64,000 nt of DNA from Cryptomeria japonica (Eukaryota; Streptophyta; Pinopsida; Cupressales; Cupressaceae). Positions 53,381-62,802 of this stretch are shown here, one piece after another. How positions within the stretch are numbered: the stretch's first letter is position 1; each line of letters starts with the position of its first letter. The notes under the pieces were generated by a model. That model saw nothing but the letters and a program-made list of their open reading frames with translations. It was not told the origin of the DNA and ran no database searches. The position numbers were made by a program, and so were the translations under genes. The DNA lies in NCBI RefSeq assembly GCF_030272615.1, contig NC_081415.1, forward strand, positions 193,548,695 through 193,612,694. The letters are read 5' to 3'.

Positions 53381-54618
53381 TGTAAAGCGGAAAATCGCGA
53401 GCGAACCCTAAGTGTTCCCTCCACCACTCCCAAGGGGAAAGGGGGGGTCACTTAGGATTGTCGATTTTCACTTAGGAGAGACTTTACATTCAAAAGAGGG
53501 GTTGAAACCCACAAGATCCAATCCCACACAATGCAATATTGGATTCTAAATGAGTTTCAAGGGTTAAGACAGCAAGGCTACCCTCTTTTGTAAAGAATGT
53601 AGATAGAAGGATCAAGCTAGGAATGCATAGAAAGTGAGAAAGATTCACTTATAAACTGAGATAGGGATATAGGATGAAGCTGCGGACCTGGAATTAGCAG
53701 TAAAATGTCGAGACGGTGCTGTCCTACAAATTTGAGCGAAAGTTGACGGGACAATGGCGCCTGGCGTGCACACGGTCCTCCGAAAAATCCGCGAAACGAA
53801 GGGGGATCTGTTCGTCTCTGCACAAGGATTCCAGATCTTCAATTTCAGCCACGTACCTGCAACCTACACACAGAAAAGCGAAGACGATTGGGGGGTTAGG
53901 GATTAGGGGTTTGCCCTTAGGTCAAACCCCGGTTTTGGAATTAACCAAGAAATGAGAATGCTGTAAATGTAAATGATTGTAATGCAAAACAAGTACTAGT
54001 ACCTTGTTGTAAGAATGTTTGTATTCTTACATGCGAAGGTGTAGATGTTGTTGTTTGTTGTATGTTGTATGTTGTATGTGGTATGTGATCTCCTCTTCAA
54101 TGGTTGAATCCTTGTCTTGAATGCAACACTTAACCTTGAATGGAGACTTAGAATGATCAATTGCTTGAAGGAATGCTTGAATGCTTGAATGCTTGAATGT
54201 TTGAATATTGCTTCCGTCTTTTTTCCCATCTATCCCAAAATGGGAGAGGAAATGTAGTTTATATACTTGTCGATTAGGGTTGAAAGACTGATTTTTCTGA
54301 CCTTAGGCTGACCAGGAAACAATATTTTCCAATTTGCAAACTAAAAGACCTGAAGCCCCATAAGAGACTGGGCCCAAAATAGGGCTAGGGACCAGGGCGC
54401 TGGGTGCCTTGGTCCTAAAGGACCAGGGCGCTAGGCGCTCTGGTCCCACCTCCCGAGACAGCAGGGTGCAAGGAGGATCAGGCCAGGGTGCTGGAAAAAT
54501 GCAGTTTTTGATGTCGTGAACAAGTTTCGGGGTCTCCATTCAGGTTCAGTGTTGCGTCGCCATCGTGAAGACCCAAATGCGGTTGAAATTGCAAGTGTCG
54601 CAATTTTAGGACACTACA
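53381..54618 (-). repeat. 5' LTR of the TR-GAG-like element (1,238 bp)
   Basis: Partner of 46772-48032. On the plus strand it starts TGTAAAGCGGAAAATCGCGA, where the other has TGTAAAGCAGAAAATTGCGA; both differences are C/T or G/A transitions. TATA-like box near 54259 on the minus strand. Confidence 0.9.
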
Positions 54619-54976
54619 GTAATATTTTGTGGCCAACCCAGATATGTTCCAAAGGGTATATATAGGGTATTATGTAGTCATTTGTAGGACAAGGGAAGTA
54701 GAAATCAGAATGAAGATTTAGATTCGTGATTAGTGATCTAGTTGACTTCGAGAGTTCCAGATGGATTGTATCTAGCTTGTAGCCTACATGTAACCGGTTG
54801 ACTACCAGATGTTCTATGATGGTTGTATGATGATAATCGGTTGGTTGATGGAGTTTCTAAGATAATAATATGATATGTTTCTGTAATCTATGTTTTCTTG
54901 TTGCTTTCGTTGTGTTACTCTTGTTGCATATGTCGGTCAGTTCTCTTTTGAGGATTTACAGGTTATGGATGCATCA
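54619..54976 (+). repeat. N1 3' LTR, fragment 4 of 4
   Basis: GTAATATTTTGTGGCCAACC to GGTTATGGATGCATCA matches 13225-13585 of the 5' LTR, including the TATA box and the CCGGTTGACTACC words. CATAG follows directly. Confidence 0.9.
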
Positions 54977-54981
54977 CATAG

Positions 54982-55883
54982 GTCCTACTAAGTCGGCCAC
55001 CAAACATAATTATAGTGAATGAGGTCTAATCAAGGAGATTGAAAGGAAATAAAACATCATATTACACTTCTCTAAGCAGCTTCAAATAATACACATGCTA
55101 GCGCACATCATCCAAGGATGACAACTAGGTAATGTGTAGATAAATAATGTAGCACATAGCCATTAGACCCCAAAAAAATAGCATTCAAATGAATTAACTC
55201 AACATGGATCCCCACATACCAAAGGTAAGATCCAAATACAACTTAACACACTCTCCAAAGTCGACATATATCATTCAGATCATAGTACAAGTTGGAAAAC
55301 AAAACTCTAACGGGCAAACCAGAACAATTACCCTAAAAAATAACATTAAACACAATGTAGCACCAACTTGATCATCCAATACAATGGAGCACACAATTCC
55401 TAGAACATCCAACATCATTCACAAATACTTATTTCTCACTATATCATCTAAACATGTTGGTGCAACACAAACAAATACATATAACTATATTGCTAAAATG
55501 CCACGAAACTCGGTCCTAAATAGAACATCAATAAATATTCTTGTAGAACACCTCAACACCTAAAAATGGAACTGAGACAATGCACAAACATTAAAAGTAT
55601 GTCCTCCCAGTCGCAACACCTAAAACATCAAAGTGGAGCATTTTTCGAACCAATCAAATTTGCTTCTAACAAACAACCAAACTATTAGCAAGCAATAGTC
55701 ATTAACCACTTCAGCTACAACACTAGGAACCTAAAAAATATAGTAGTGAAATGTCTCTAGAGAATAAACATCATGTGCAAATATACAAGACCAAATTCTC
55801 AAATATGGAGGAATGTAGAGCATTCTTCTAGCTAGACTTTAAATACTCTTTCTTGCATATCACATCTCATACTGCAAATATTC
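54982..55883. other. Flank between N1 and its relative, no gene
   Basis: AT-rich sequence with no supported frame. GTCGGCCACC at 54995 also occurs at 10874, so part may be a dispersed repeat. Confidence 0.5.
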
Positions 55884-56670
55884 TAACGCAACCATAACCC
55901 AAAGGATCCTCAAAGAGGACAATCTAGATCATGCAGCAAGAGTAACACAACGTAAGAAATAACATAGGACATAAAAAATGGAAAAACAAACATCTACATC
56001 ATCATATATTCATCATAGAACATCTGGTTACATACAGACTCACATGCCCAGTTACAGACTACATTCCATAATATAATTCATTCGGACCTCCAAGAAGTAT
56101 CTGAATTACAATTCATGAATCTAGATCATCATACTACTTTGATATCTCTCAAAGGATCACATACAATAATATATATACCATCTAGAACATATTCGGGCCG
56201 ACTACAAAAGATTACATGTACTAAGGAAGGAAAATGAAATGTGTAAAATAGGTCAGCCCCAAAATGTGAAGATCTCATCTGCCAAGAACAAACATGAAGT
56301 GTAGACCACCAAGAAAGGTTGGCCAAGGGCCCAACAACATCAAGCAAGGTGCCAAATAGATCTGCAAGCCAAGAAATCAGTCCACACGAGAAGGAATCTC
56401 CAACATAGACGATAAGCTCAAAACTGCTCTAGAACCAAGAAACAGTCACTCTGGAAGGAATAAATTTGCAGAAAAGGATCCAAATGAACTGGAAATCTAG
56501 AACAAAGAACACAAAAATGCCAAGAAACCAGAAATTTGATCTACAGGGAAAAAGGAACAACTACTAGAACATGCTAAAAGAAACACAAAAACTACAACAA
56601 GAACAAAATTAAAAGCAAATATTTTTGGTTGATGCAAGATTTCTCATAGACCGGGGATGCTCCTGCATTA
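55884..56670 (-). repeat. Diverged N1-family 3' LTR
   Basis: On the minus strand it starts TAATGCAGGAGCATCCCCGG and ends GGGTTATGGTTGCGTTA, following the N1 LTR order: GATCTATTTGG, GGGCTGACCTA, TGTAATCTTTTGTAG, the TATATATA box near 56170, AACCAGATGTTCTATGATG. Much more diverged than the N1 LTR pair. Confidence 0.75.
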
Positions 56671-58373
56671 GACACCCCAGGTAGAAAAAGATGTTCCATG
56701 AGAGGCAACTCATGAACATCAAAAAGGATTTGGGATATAATCGCATGCTCATTTCTGACCCAAATGTCTTCTTTGTCTACAAACTTCTTCCTAACTTGTT
56801 CTTGAACCTTAACCAGATTCTCTAGCTTATGTTTCTCTTTATCTCCCTTTACTTGCTTCATACCTGCACATTGTCTTTGACTTTTTCTCTCTTTCTTCTA
56901 TAACTCTGATTTATTTCTACCATAAAATTTCATATGGTCTGCCATCATCACCTTAATTTGACTGCCATTTGGTACCACCTTGCTATCAGACCTATCCACT
57001 AGATCCTTTTGCAAATCCATGCCACCATCCGCTGTATCCTCTGCAACCTACTTCTCAACACTATAACTCTTCACAAGACTCAAATTTTTCATTGCCTTCT
57101 CCTCCTCCTTCAAAGAAGCCAAAGTAAAATTTTGCCCATCCTTCTCAATAGTGATCATGTTTCTTCTACAATCATAAATAGCTCCTCTATCAAATTTCCA
57201 AGGTCTACCCAACAAACATGACAAGCACTCATAGGCAAAACGTCACACAAGACTTCATACCTAAAAGGTCCAATATTAAAATTCACCAAACACTACTCTT
57301 TCACTTCTATCTTCTTATCATCTTGCAACCAACACACTTTGTAAGGGCTAGGATGCTCAAGTCTCTTCAAACAAAGATTCACTATCATCTCCTCTGACAC
57401 CAAATTATTAGTACTTCTTGTATCCACAATAACCTTACAACACTTACAACCTAATTTTCAAACAATCCAAAAAATATTCTTCCTCTGAGTAGGTTTGGTA
57501 TCCTCACTACTCTGCTCCATCAAGACTCTTCTAAAAAAAAGGGACTCTCCCTACTCAGGTTCTAACACATTCTCTCTGGTAACTCTAGCTTCCTGATCCT
57601 CATTTGCCATGCAATTCCTTGTCATTCCTTTCTTATAGTCAAAAGATCCATGTCTGGTTTCTCCACACTTAAAACATCTACCTAAAAATTCTCCACTGCT
57701 ACTACCACTACCTTTTCTCTGTGTCTTTTGATCTGATTCTTTATTCCATTTATATTTTGGTTCTTCTCCAACATTATGCTTCTCTATACTACCATTCACC
57801 TACCCCTTATATCTCTCCTTTCCCCTAGGGTTATTTTGTTGTCTCCTTTTCACTTTATCTTTAGCCTTTAATGCATATTGATAAGCCTCCTCAACTATAG
57901 AAATCTTCAACTTACTCATCTCATCCTAGATGTTAAGTTAGAGTACATCTATGTATATAGCCATCTTCTCCCTATCCATCTCTCGGTGTCCGAATCTAAT
58001 CATCACCTTGTAGAATTATTCAGTGTACTCCTTCATAATCATGTCCTTTTACTTCAGGTTATGCGACCTCTTGAATATCTCAAACTCATAGTCTCCCAGA
58101 ATGAATTTAGCCTTCAATCTCCTGACCATTTGCTTCCACTGGGTGATTTTCATCTCACTGTTCTCCACTCTATCTCTTTGCAATTCTTTCCACCATAAAG
58201 AAACATGCCCTTTCAACTTAGTTTGTGCTAACCGGACTCTCTTTGGGTCCTTAACATCTTTAAACTCGAATTAGTCCTCCAACTCTTTGATCCAGTCTAT
58301 CAGGTCTTCTGGATTCAATGAACCCCAAAAGTTAGAAACCTCAACTTTATGAAATTCACACACTTGTGCCACC
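56671..58373 (-). pseudogene. N1-family gag-protease, decayed
   Basis: From about 58373 downward: gag (WIKELEDxFEFKDVKDPKRV region near 58270, translated through stops), a CCHC knuckle CFKCGETRHGSFDYKK near 57670 in which the last Cys is Tyr, and a protease/linker region with a YKVCWLQDDKK-like segment near 57330. The end, EHAIISQILFDVHELPLMEH then LFLPGVS, runs into the LTR. The shared end with N1 shows that RT-less organisation was already established before these two copies separated. Confidence 0.68.
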
Positions 58374-59089
58374 ATGGTGCATAGTACATTTCATTACACA
58401 ACTAATTTTCAAGCACATGGTGTTGTCTATAGGTTCGTTTATGATGTAATTGTGGGTTGGATCAATGATCAACCTTGATGTAAATGAATGCCTATTTGGT
58501 ATGGTCAATAATCTCTTAGGTGAGGATATAAACCTAGAGGTCTATTAGGCCATGAAGGCTTCGAATTTAGATTTTATCTAAGTTAGTATGTCTAGGATGT
58601 TGTCTTAGGTGTTGGAGTAAATAATGACCTTGGATGTGTTTCCATAAGGTCTAGGCAATTAATAACCGGTGTTGTTCTAAATTGCAAAATGTTGTATTTG
58701 TTGTCAAGCAACTTTTCAAAGTTGCCGGTAGGATGACAACTACTTCTCCAACGGTCCTAACTATTCAAAAGTTTGTTATGGACGTTGGAAGAGGTTTATA
58801 TATATGTGGACAACCATAGGAAGGTGTGTTGAAGGTTTTGTAAAGTTTGGTGGAGAAAGTAAATAAGACAAATTTGATTTCGCCATACAGAGATTTTTCC
58901 GTATGATTTGTACAAAGTGTGAGAATTACTAATGAAGTTTTTATCTGGTTAGGAATAACTCTAAAACACCTTCCCAATGCATTTGGTTTGAAGTTGATTT
59001 CACAGTTGAGGTATGAAACATAACAGGGAAAAGAAGACCAAAGGTGTGTGGGTGGGTTTATCACCCTACTGCTACCGACCTCTGCATCA
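58374..59089 (+). repeat. 5' LTR of the Ty3 element (left end approximate)
   Basis: Ends CCGACCTCTGCATCA, the same GCATCA end as N1. A TATA box (TTATATATATGTGG) lies near 58796. The start is placed where N1-family homology stops and is uncertain by several bases. Confidence 0.6.
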
Positions 59090-59091
59090 GG

Positions 59092-59105
59092 TGGTATCAG
59101 AGCTC
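59092..59105 (+). promoter_or_regulatory. Primer binding site (tRNA-Met)
   Basis: TGGTATCAGAGCTC, in GGTGGTATCAGAGCTCTAG, 2-4 nt after the LTR end. It resembles the N1 site at 13588. Confidence 0.88.
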
Positions 59106-59132
59106 TAGAAGAACTTGGGAAGAGTTTGAACC

Positions 59133-62014
59133 ATGGGAGATCTAATAGAGGGACAAGGTGAAGAAGAGATGCCCTCTAGAGTCACCAATGTGGAATTGGC
59201 TAGGATAGTGACGGAGCAAGTAGCCAAGAACAAAAGGATGGAAGTAGAACTAGCAAAGTTGAAGAAGGATCAGGCTAGGAAGGAAGTCGACTCAAAATCA
59301 GAAGAAGAACAAGAAGAACAAGGAGAGGATCCAGCTGTACCAACAGATCAAAGGCAATTCATTGAAGCCCTTAAGAAAGTAGGTGGAAGAGACACTAAGG
59401 CAGAATTACCTATGTTTCAAGGGAAGATGAATCCAGCGGAGTGCATGGACTAAATTGAGGCCTTAGAAAACTATTTTGAATATAAGGGGGTGAAGGATAA
59501 CCAAAGAGTAAAGGTGGCTAAGTCAAAATTGAAAGGCCCGACCCTTAGTTGGTTGAATGTCCTACAAAGGGAAATAATGGTGGAAGGTAAGAACCTCATC
59601 ACTTCATGGAAGAGGATGGTGTCAGAAGTTAAGAAGTAGTTTGTTCCTGAGGATTATGAGATAATCCTACATAAGAAACTACAAAATTTGAGGCAAACAG
59701 ATCTGGATGTTAGTTTCTACACTGAGGAGTTCCACAGAATGACACTCAAAGCAAAGATACCAGAGAGTGAGACACAAAAGATAGAAAGCTACACAAATGG
59801 CCTTAAGTTTAACATTCAAGATGAACTCAATTTGTTTAATCCCTAATCAGTGCATAAGTGTTATCAAATGACACTTAGGATTGAGGAGAAGCAAAAAAGA
59901 TGAGGAGAACACCATAATAGAGGAAGGGGTATAAATTTAAGAGGTAAAGGCAGATTCAATGGTAGAGGATCGTACTATAAAACCCAAGGAGAAACCAGCA
60001 ATCGAGAACATGAGGGAGAATCAAGGAACAAAGGTAGTTTTAGAGGGAGAAGAGAAAATGGAAGAGGAAGATTTGGTGGAAGAGGACCTAGTGTTTTCAT
60101 CGGTAGGTGTTTCTCTTATAACCATGTGGGACATCAATCCTTTAAGTGTCTAGAGAAGCAAGGAAATGGTGGTCAAGGGGGTGAAAGGGGAGCACATTTG
60201 ATTCAAGAGGAAGATAGTTAGAGCATGACCTCCTACCATACATCAACTTCAAAGTCTGTGGACCCAGAGAAAGGAGAGCTCTTGATGATAAAAAGGACTC
60301 TCTTGAAGGAACCAATCAACAAAGAACCACCCCAGAGGAAGTCTCTTTTTCAGAACCATCTGCAAGGTACAAGGTAACGTTTGTAAGATCATTGTAGATT
60401 ATAGATCCATAGATAACATAGATTCTATTGAAATGGTTACTAATATTAACTTGCAAAGAATACCTCATCCCTACCCCTATAAGGTATCTTGGTTGAATAA
60501 GGGACAACAAGTGTTAATTAGTGAACAAGTTTGGGTGGATTTTTCAATTGGTGAATATAAGGATAGAGTGTTGTGTGATGTGGTAGAAATGGATGCTTAT
60601 TATTTGTTACTTGGTAGGCCTTGGCAATATGATGTAGATTCTAGGAATGAGGGTAGAAGGAATGTCTACACCATCACAAAAAATGCAAACAATTTTACCA
60701 TGACCCCTCTCCTGGATGACAGTAAGGACAAACACATTGTGACTAGTGTCATGTTGGTAGATGAGAAAGAATTCATGAGGGATTTGAAGGAGAAGGATAC
60801 TCCTTGTTTTACCATAATTGTCAAGCCTAGGGATTAACCTAAGAAGCAGTCTAAGAGCCATGAGGAAAAAGGGAAACTAGGGCCTAAGGAGGTTCAAGAC
60901 CTACTAGATAAGTACAAGGGAATTGTTGCAGACAATACCACATATACTCTACCACTTCAAAGAGAAATCATTCATTGCATAGACCTTATACCGGGTGATA
61001 CCCTACCTAACAAGGAATCCTATAAATTGACCCTTGAACAAAAGGTAAAAGTTGCAAGATAGATCCAAGAGTTACTTGAGAAAGGGTTCATTAGAAAGAG
61101 TATGAGCCCATGTCGAGTCCCTATAGTGTTAGCTCCTAAGAAAGAAGGGACATGGAGGTTGTGCACCGACTCTAGGGATATCAAAAAAATAACAATCAGA
61201 TATAGGTTCCCAATGATGAGAATAGAGGATTTGATGGATTGTCTAGGAGGGGTCAAGTACTACTCCAAAATAGACTTGAAAAGTGGCTATCACCAAATTA
61301 GGACCAGAGATGGAGACCAATGGAAGACAACATTTAAAACTAATGAAGGTTTGTTTCAATGGATGGAAATGCCATTTGGACTTTCCAATGCCCCTAATAC
61401 CTTTACAAGGTTAATAAATGAGGTTCTTAAACGCTTTATCAATCATTTTGTGGTAGTATAATTAGATGATATATTGATTTTCAGTATGGATAAAAATGCA
61501 CATTTGATGCACTTGGATTTGGTATTGAAAAGGTTGCATGAGGAGCAATTGAAGGTCAATTTGGACAAGTGTGTCTTATTACAGGAGGAATTGGTGTTTC
61601 TTGGATTTGTTGTTTCTAAAGGTAATCTGAGAACAGATCCATCGAAGGTGGAGACAATCCTCAATTGGCCCACACCTAGATCTGCAAGTGAGGCAAAAAG
61701 TTTTCATGGCTTAGCAACTTTTTATAAGAAATTTATAAGAAATTTCAGTGGGGTTAGTGCTCCTATGATAGATACCATCAAGGGTGGAAAAAAGTGTCAA
61801 TTTTCTTGGAATGATGAAGCCAACAAGTCTTTTGAGTATTTGAAAACAAAGATTGCAGAACAACCCATCTTAGTCCTTGCTGATTTTCATAAGGTATTCA
61901 CTATTGAATGTGATATATCTAAGAAAGCTATAGGAGGAATCTTGAGTTAGGAGGGTAGGCCCGTGGCCTTTTTTAGTGAGAAATTTGTGAGATTTTGCCA
62001 AGATCAAGAGGCAA
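59133..62014 (+). pseudogene. Ty3 Gag-Pol, decayed and interrupted
   Basis: Gag starts MGDLIEGQGEEEMPSRVTNV with a coiled-coil-like acidic region, then a gag core (VKVAKSKLKGPTLSWL, EDYEIILHKKLQNLRQT). An Arg/Gly-rich stretch and a knuckle CFSYNHVGHQSFKC with the second Cys changed to Tyr follow (about 60106). Near 60380 the protease active-site segment is frameshifted. RT spans about 60960-61600: [58 protein letters not shown]. The catalytic YLDD reads V*LDDILIF because of a TAA at 61459. The connection/RNase H start (KCQFSWNDEANKSFEYLKTK, DISKKAIGGILS) ends at the copia insertion. Stops at 59451, 59638, 59845 and elsewhere. Confidence 0.85.
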
Positions 62015-62427
62015 TGGAAAGCACAAATAAGAGAGACAAAATATATGATAGAAATAAACTGTATTCTATCAAGATGAAAATACTAATCAACTGGATCATA
62101 AATCGTTACATACAATGAATATGAGCCTGCTTATATAGGAAAGGCTATATGGATATGTGAGCACACAAACATGACATGTGGCTCAATAAGAAATAAGGGT
62201 AGGTAGGAGAAACAATATAATATTCCACATGAGGTGGATCACCTGCTGAATATGGAGTGTAACAACAATATCACACCATAAAAGGTGAAAATTCTCCTAC
62301 ACACACTATCCCAATGTGGCACAAACACCCAAGTGTCTCATACCCAAACTACTATGAAATGCATGTATCTAAGTAAACTTAAGTAAGGTGTAATAATATC
62401 CAAGATGAATAATTATTTACACCAACA
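62015..62427 (-). repeat. 3' LTR of the right-hand copia element (413 bp)
   Basis: Minus strand: starts TGTTGGTGTAAATAATTATT and ends TTATTTGTGCTTTCCA. Inserted in the RNase H region of the Ty3 element. Confidence 0.75.
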
Positions 62428-62446
62428 CCCCCCCTTGAGTGCAACT
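62428..62446 (-). promoter_or_regulatory. Copia polypurine tract
   Basis: Minus strand TTGCACTCAAGGGGGGG directly precedes TGTTGGTG. Confidence 0.85.
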
Positions 62447-62802
62447 TAGGGGAATGCACTTAAGTCTACAATGCAACTAAGCAATGCAAGATGGGTCCCA
62501 GCTATGAGGCCATCTTAGGTATCCATGTACAAATGCAAATGCATGAAAACCAATGCAAGGAAATCTCTCACAAAGAAGGGAAAGAGAGAAAAACCCAATG
62601 GGAAAAAACCCTCCCCCAAAAGAGAGATGAAAAATAGATACAAAGAACTCTCATAGAAGTATGTGAAGGACAAAACCCCATGTGAGGAAAAAGTCCCCCC
62701 CATATGAGAGAAGAAGAAGAGAGACTAGGAAGCCTCCCCTCAATTTGGAATCTGCACCAATGATAGAAGCTCGAAGATGAATGAAGAAACTACTCCATGA
62801 CG
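62447..62802 (-). other. 3' untranslated region of the right-hand copia element
   Basis: Purine-rich on the plus strand (GAAGGGAAAGAGAGAAAAAC, GAGAAGAAGAAGAGAGAC). No open frame of note. The position between RT-less ORF and LTR suggests what remains after pol loss. Confidence 0.55.

Larger units (their letters stand above)
46772..54618 (-). mobile_element. Gag-protease-only LTR element (TR-GAG-like), 7.8 kb
   Basis: LTRs 46772-48032 and 53381-54618, GTAAT duplications at 46767-46771 and 54619-54623, minus-strand primer site and polypurine tract, and one long gag-protease ORF. No RT, RNase H or integrase lies between LTRs. Terminal-repeat elements retaining only GAG are a known non-autonomous plant class. 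The LTRs differ at clearly more positions than those of the 26889-38303 element, plus a copy-number change in a GC-rich array, so this insertion is older. Confidence 0.9.
12780..54976 (+). mobile_element. N1: RT-less Ty3/gypsy element, 3' LTR split by nested insertions
   Basis: Seen: a full 5' LTR (12780-13585), a tRNA-Met-like primer site, a decayed gag-protease region and the start of the 3' LTR at 15674. The 3' LTR continues at 40284, 46685 and 54619, ending GGATGCATCA at 54976. The 5-bp duplication CATAG flanks the reconstructed element (12775-12779 and 54977-54981). The own sequence of N1 totals about 3.7 kb and lacks RT, RNase H and integrase. LTR ends of the TGATG...CATCA type plus the primer site fit a Ty3 chromovirus-like lineage. 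The remainder of the interval belongs to three later insertions described separately. Confidence 0.88.
55884..58373 (-). mobile_element. 5'-truncated minus-strand relative of N1
   Basis: An LTR (55884-56670) and gag-protease region homologous to N1 but in reverse orientation. No 5' LTR or primer site is present. The internal sequence ends near the gag start (GTGGCACAAG) at about 58373, where the next Ty3 element begins. As in N1, RT and integrase are absent. Confidence 0.78.
58374..62014 (+). mobile_element. Ty3/gypsy element with RT, 3' part displaced
   Basis: A 5' LTR, primer site, gag, protease and RT on the plus strand. The element is cut in RNase H at 62014 by a copia element that continues past the window end. 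The left LTR limit is uncertain. Its protease-adjacent sequence (YPYKVSWLNKGQQVLISEQV, LCDVVEMDAYYLLLGRPW) closely resembles N1's (FPYKVSWLQDDQKVEVKEQC, VCDVVYMSACHVLLGRPW), marking it as an autonomous-type cousin of N1. Confidence 0.8.

Noticed and set aside
47008-54539. Open frames in the TR-GAG-like LTRs (47008-47937 and 53617-54539)
   Set aside because: Each occurs twice because it lies in the paired LTRs, partly over the GC palindromic array; no domain is present.
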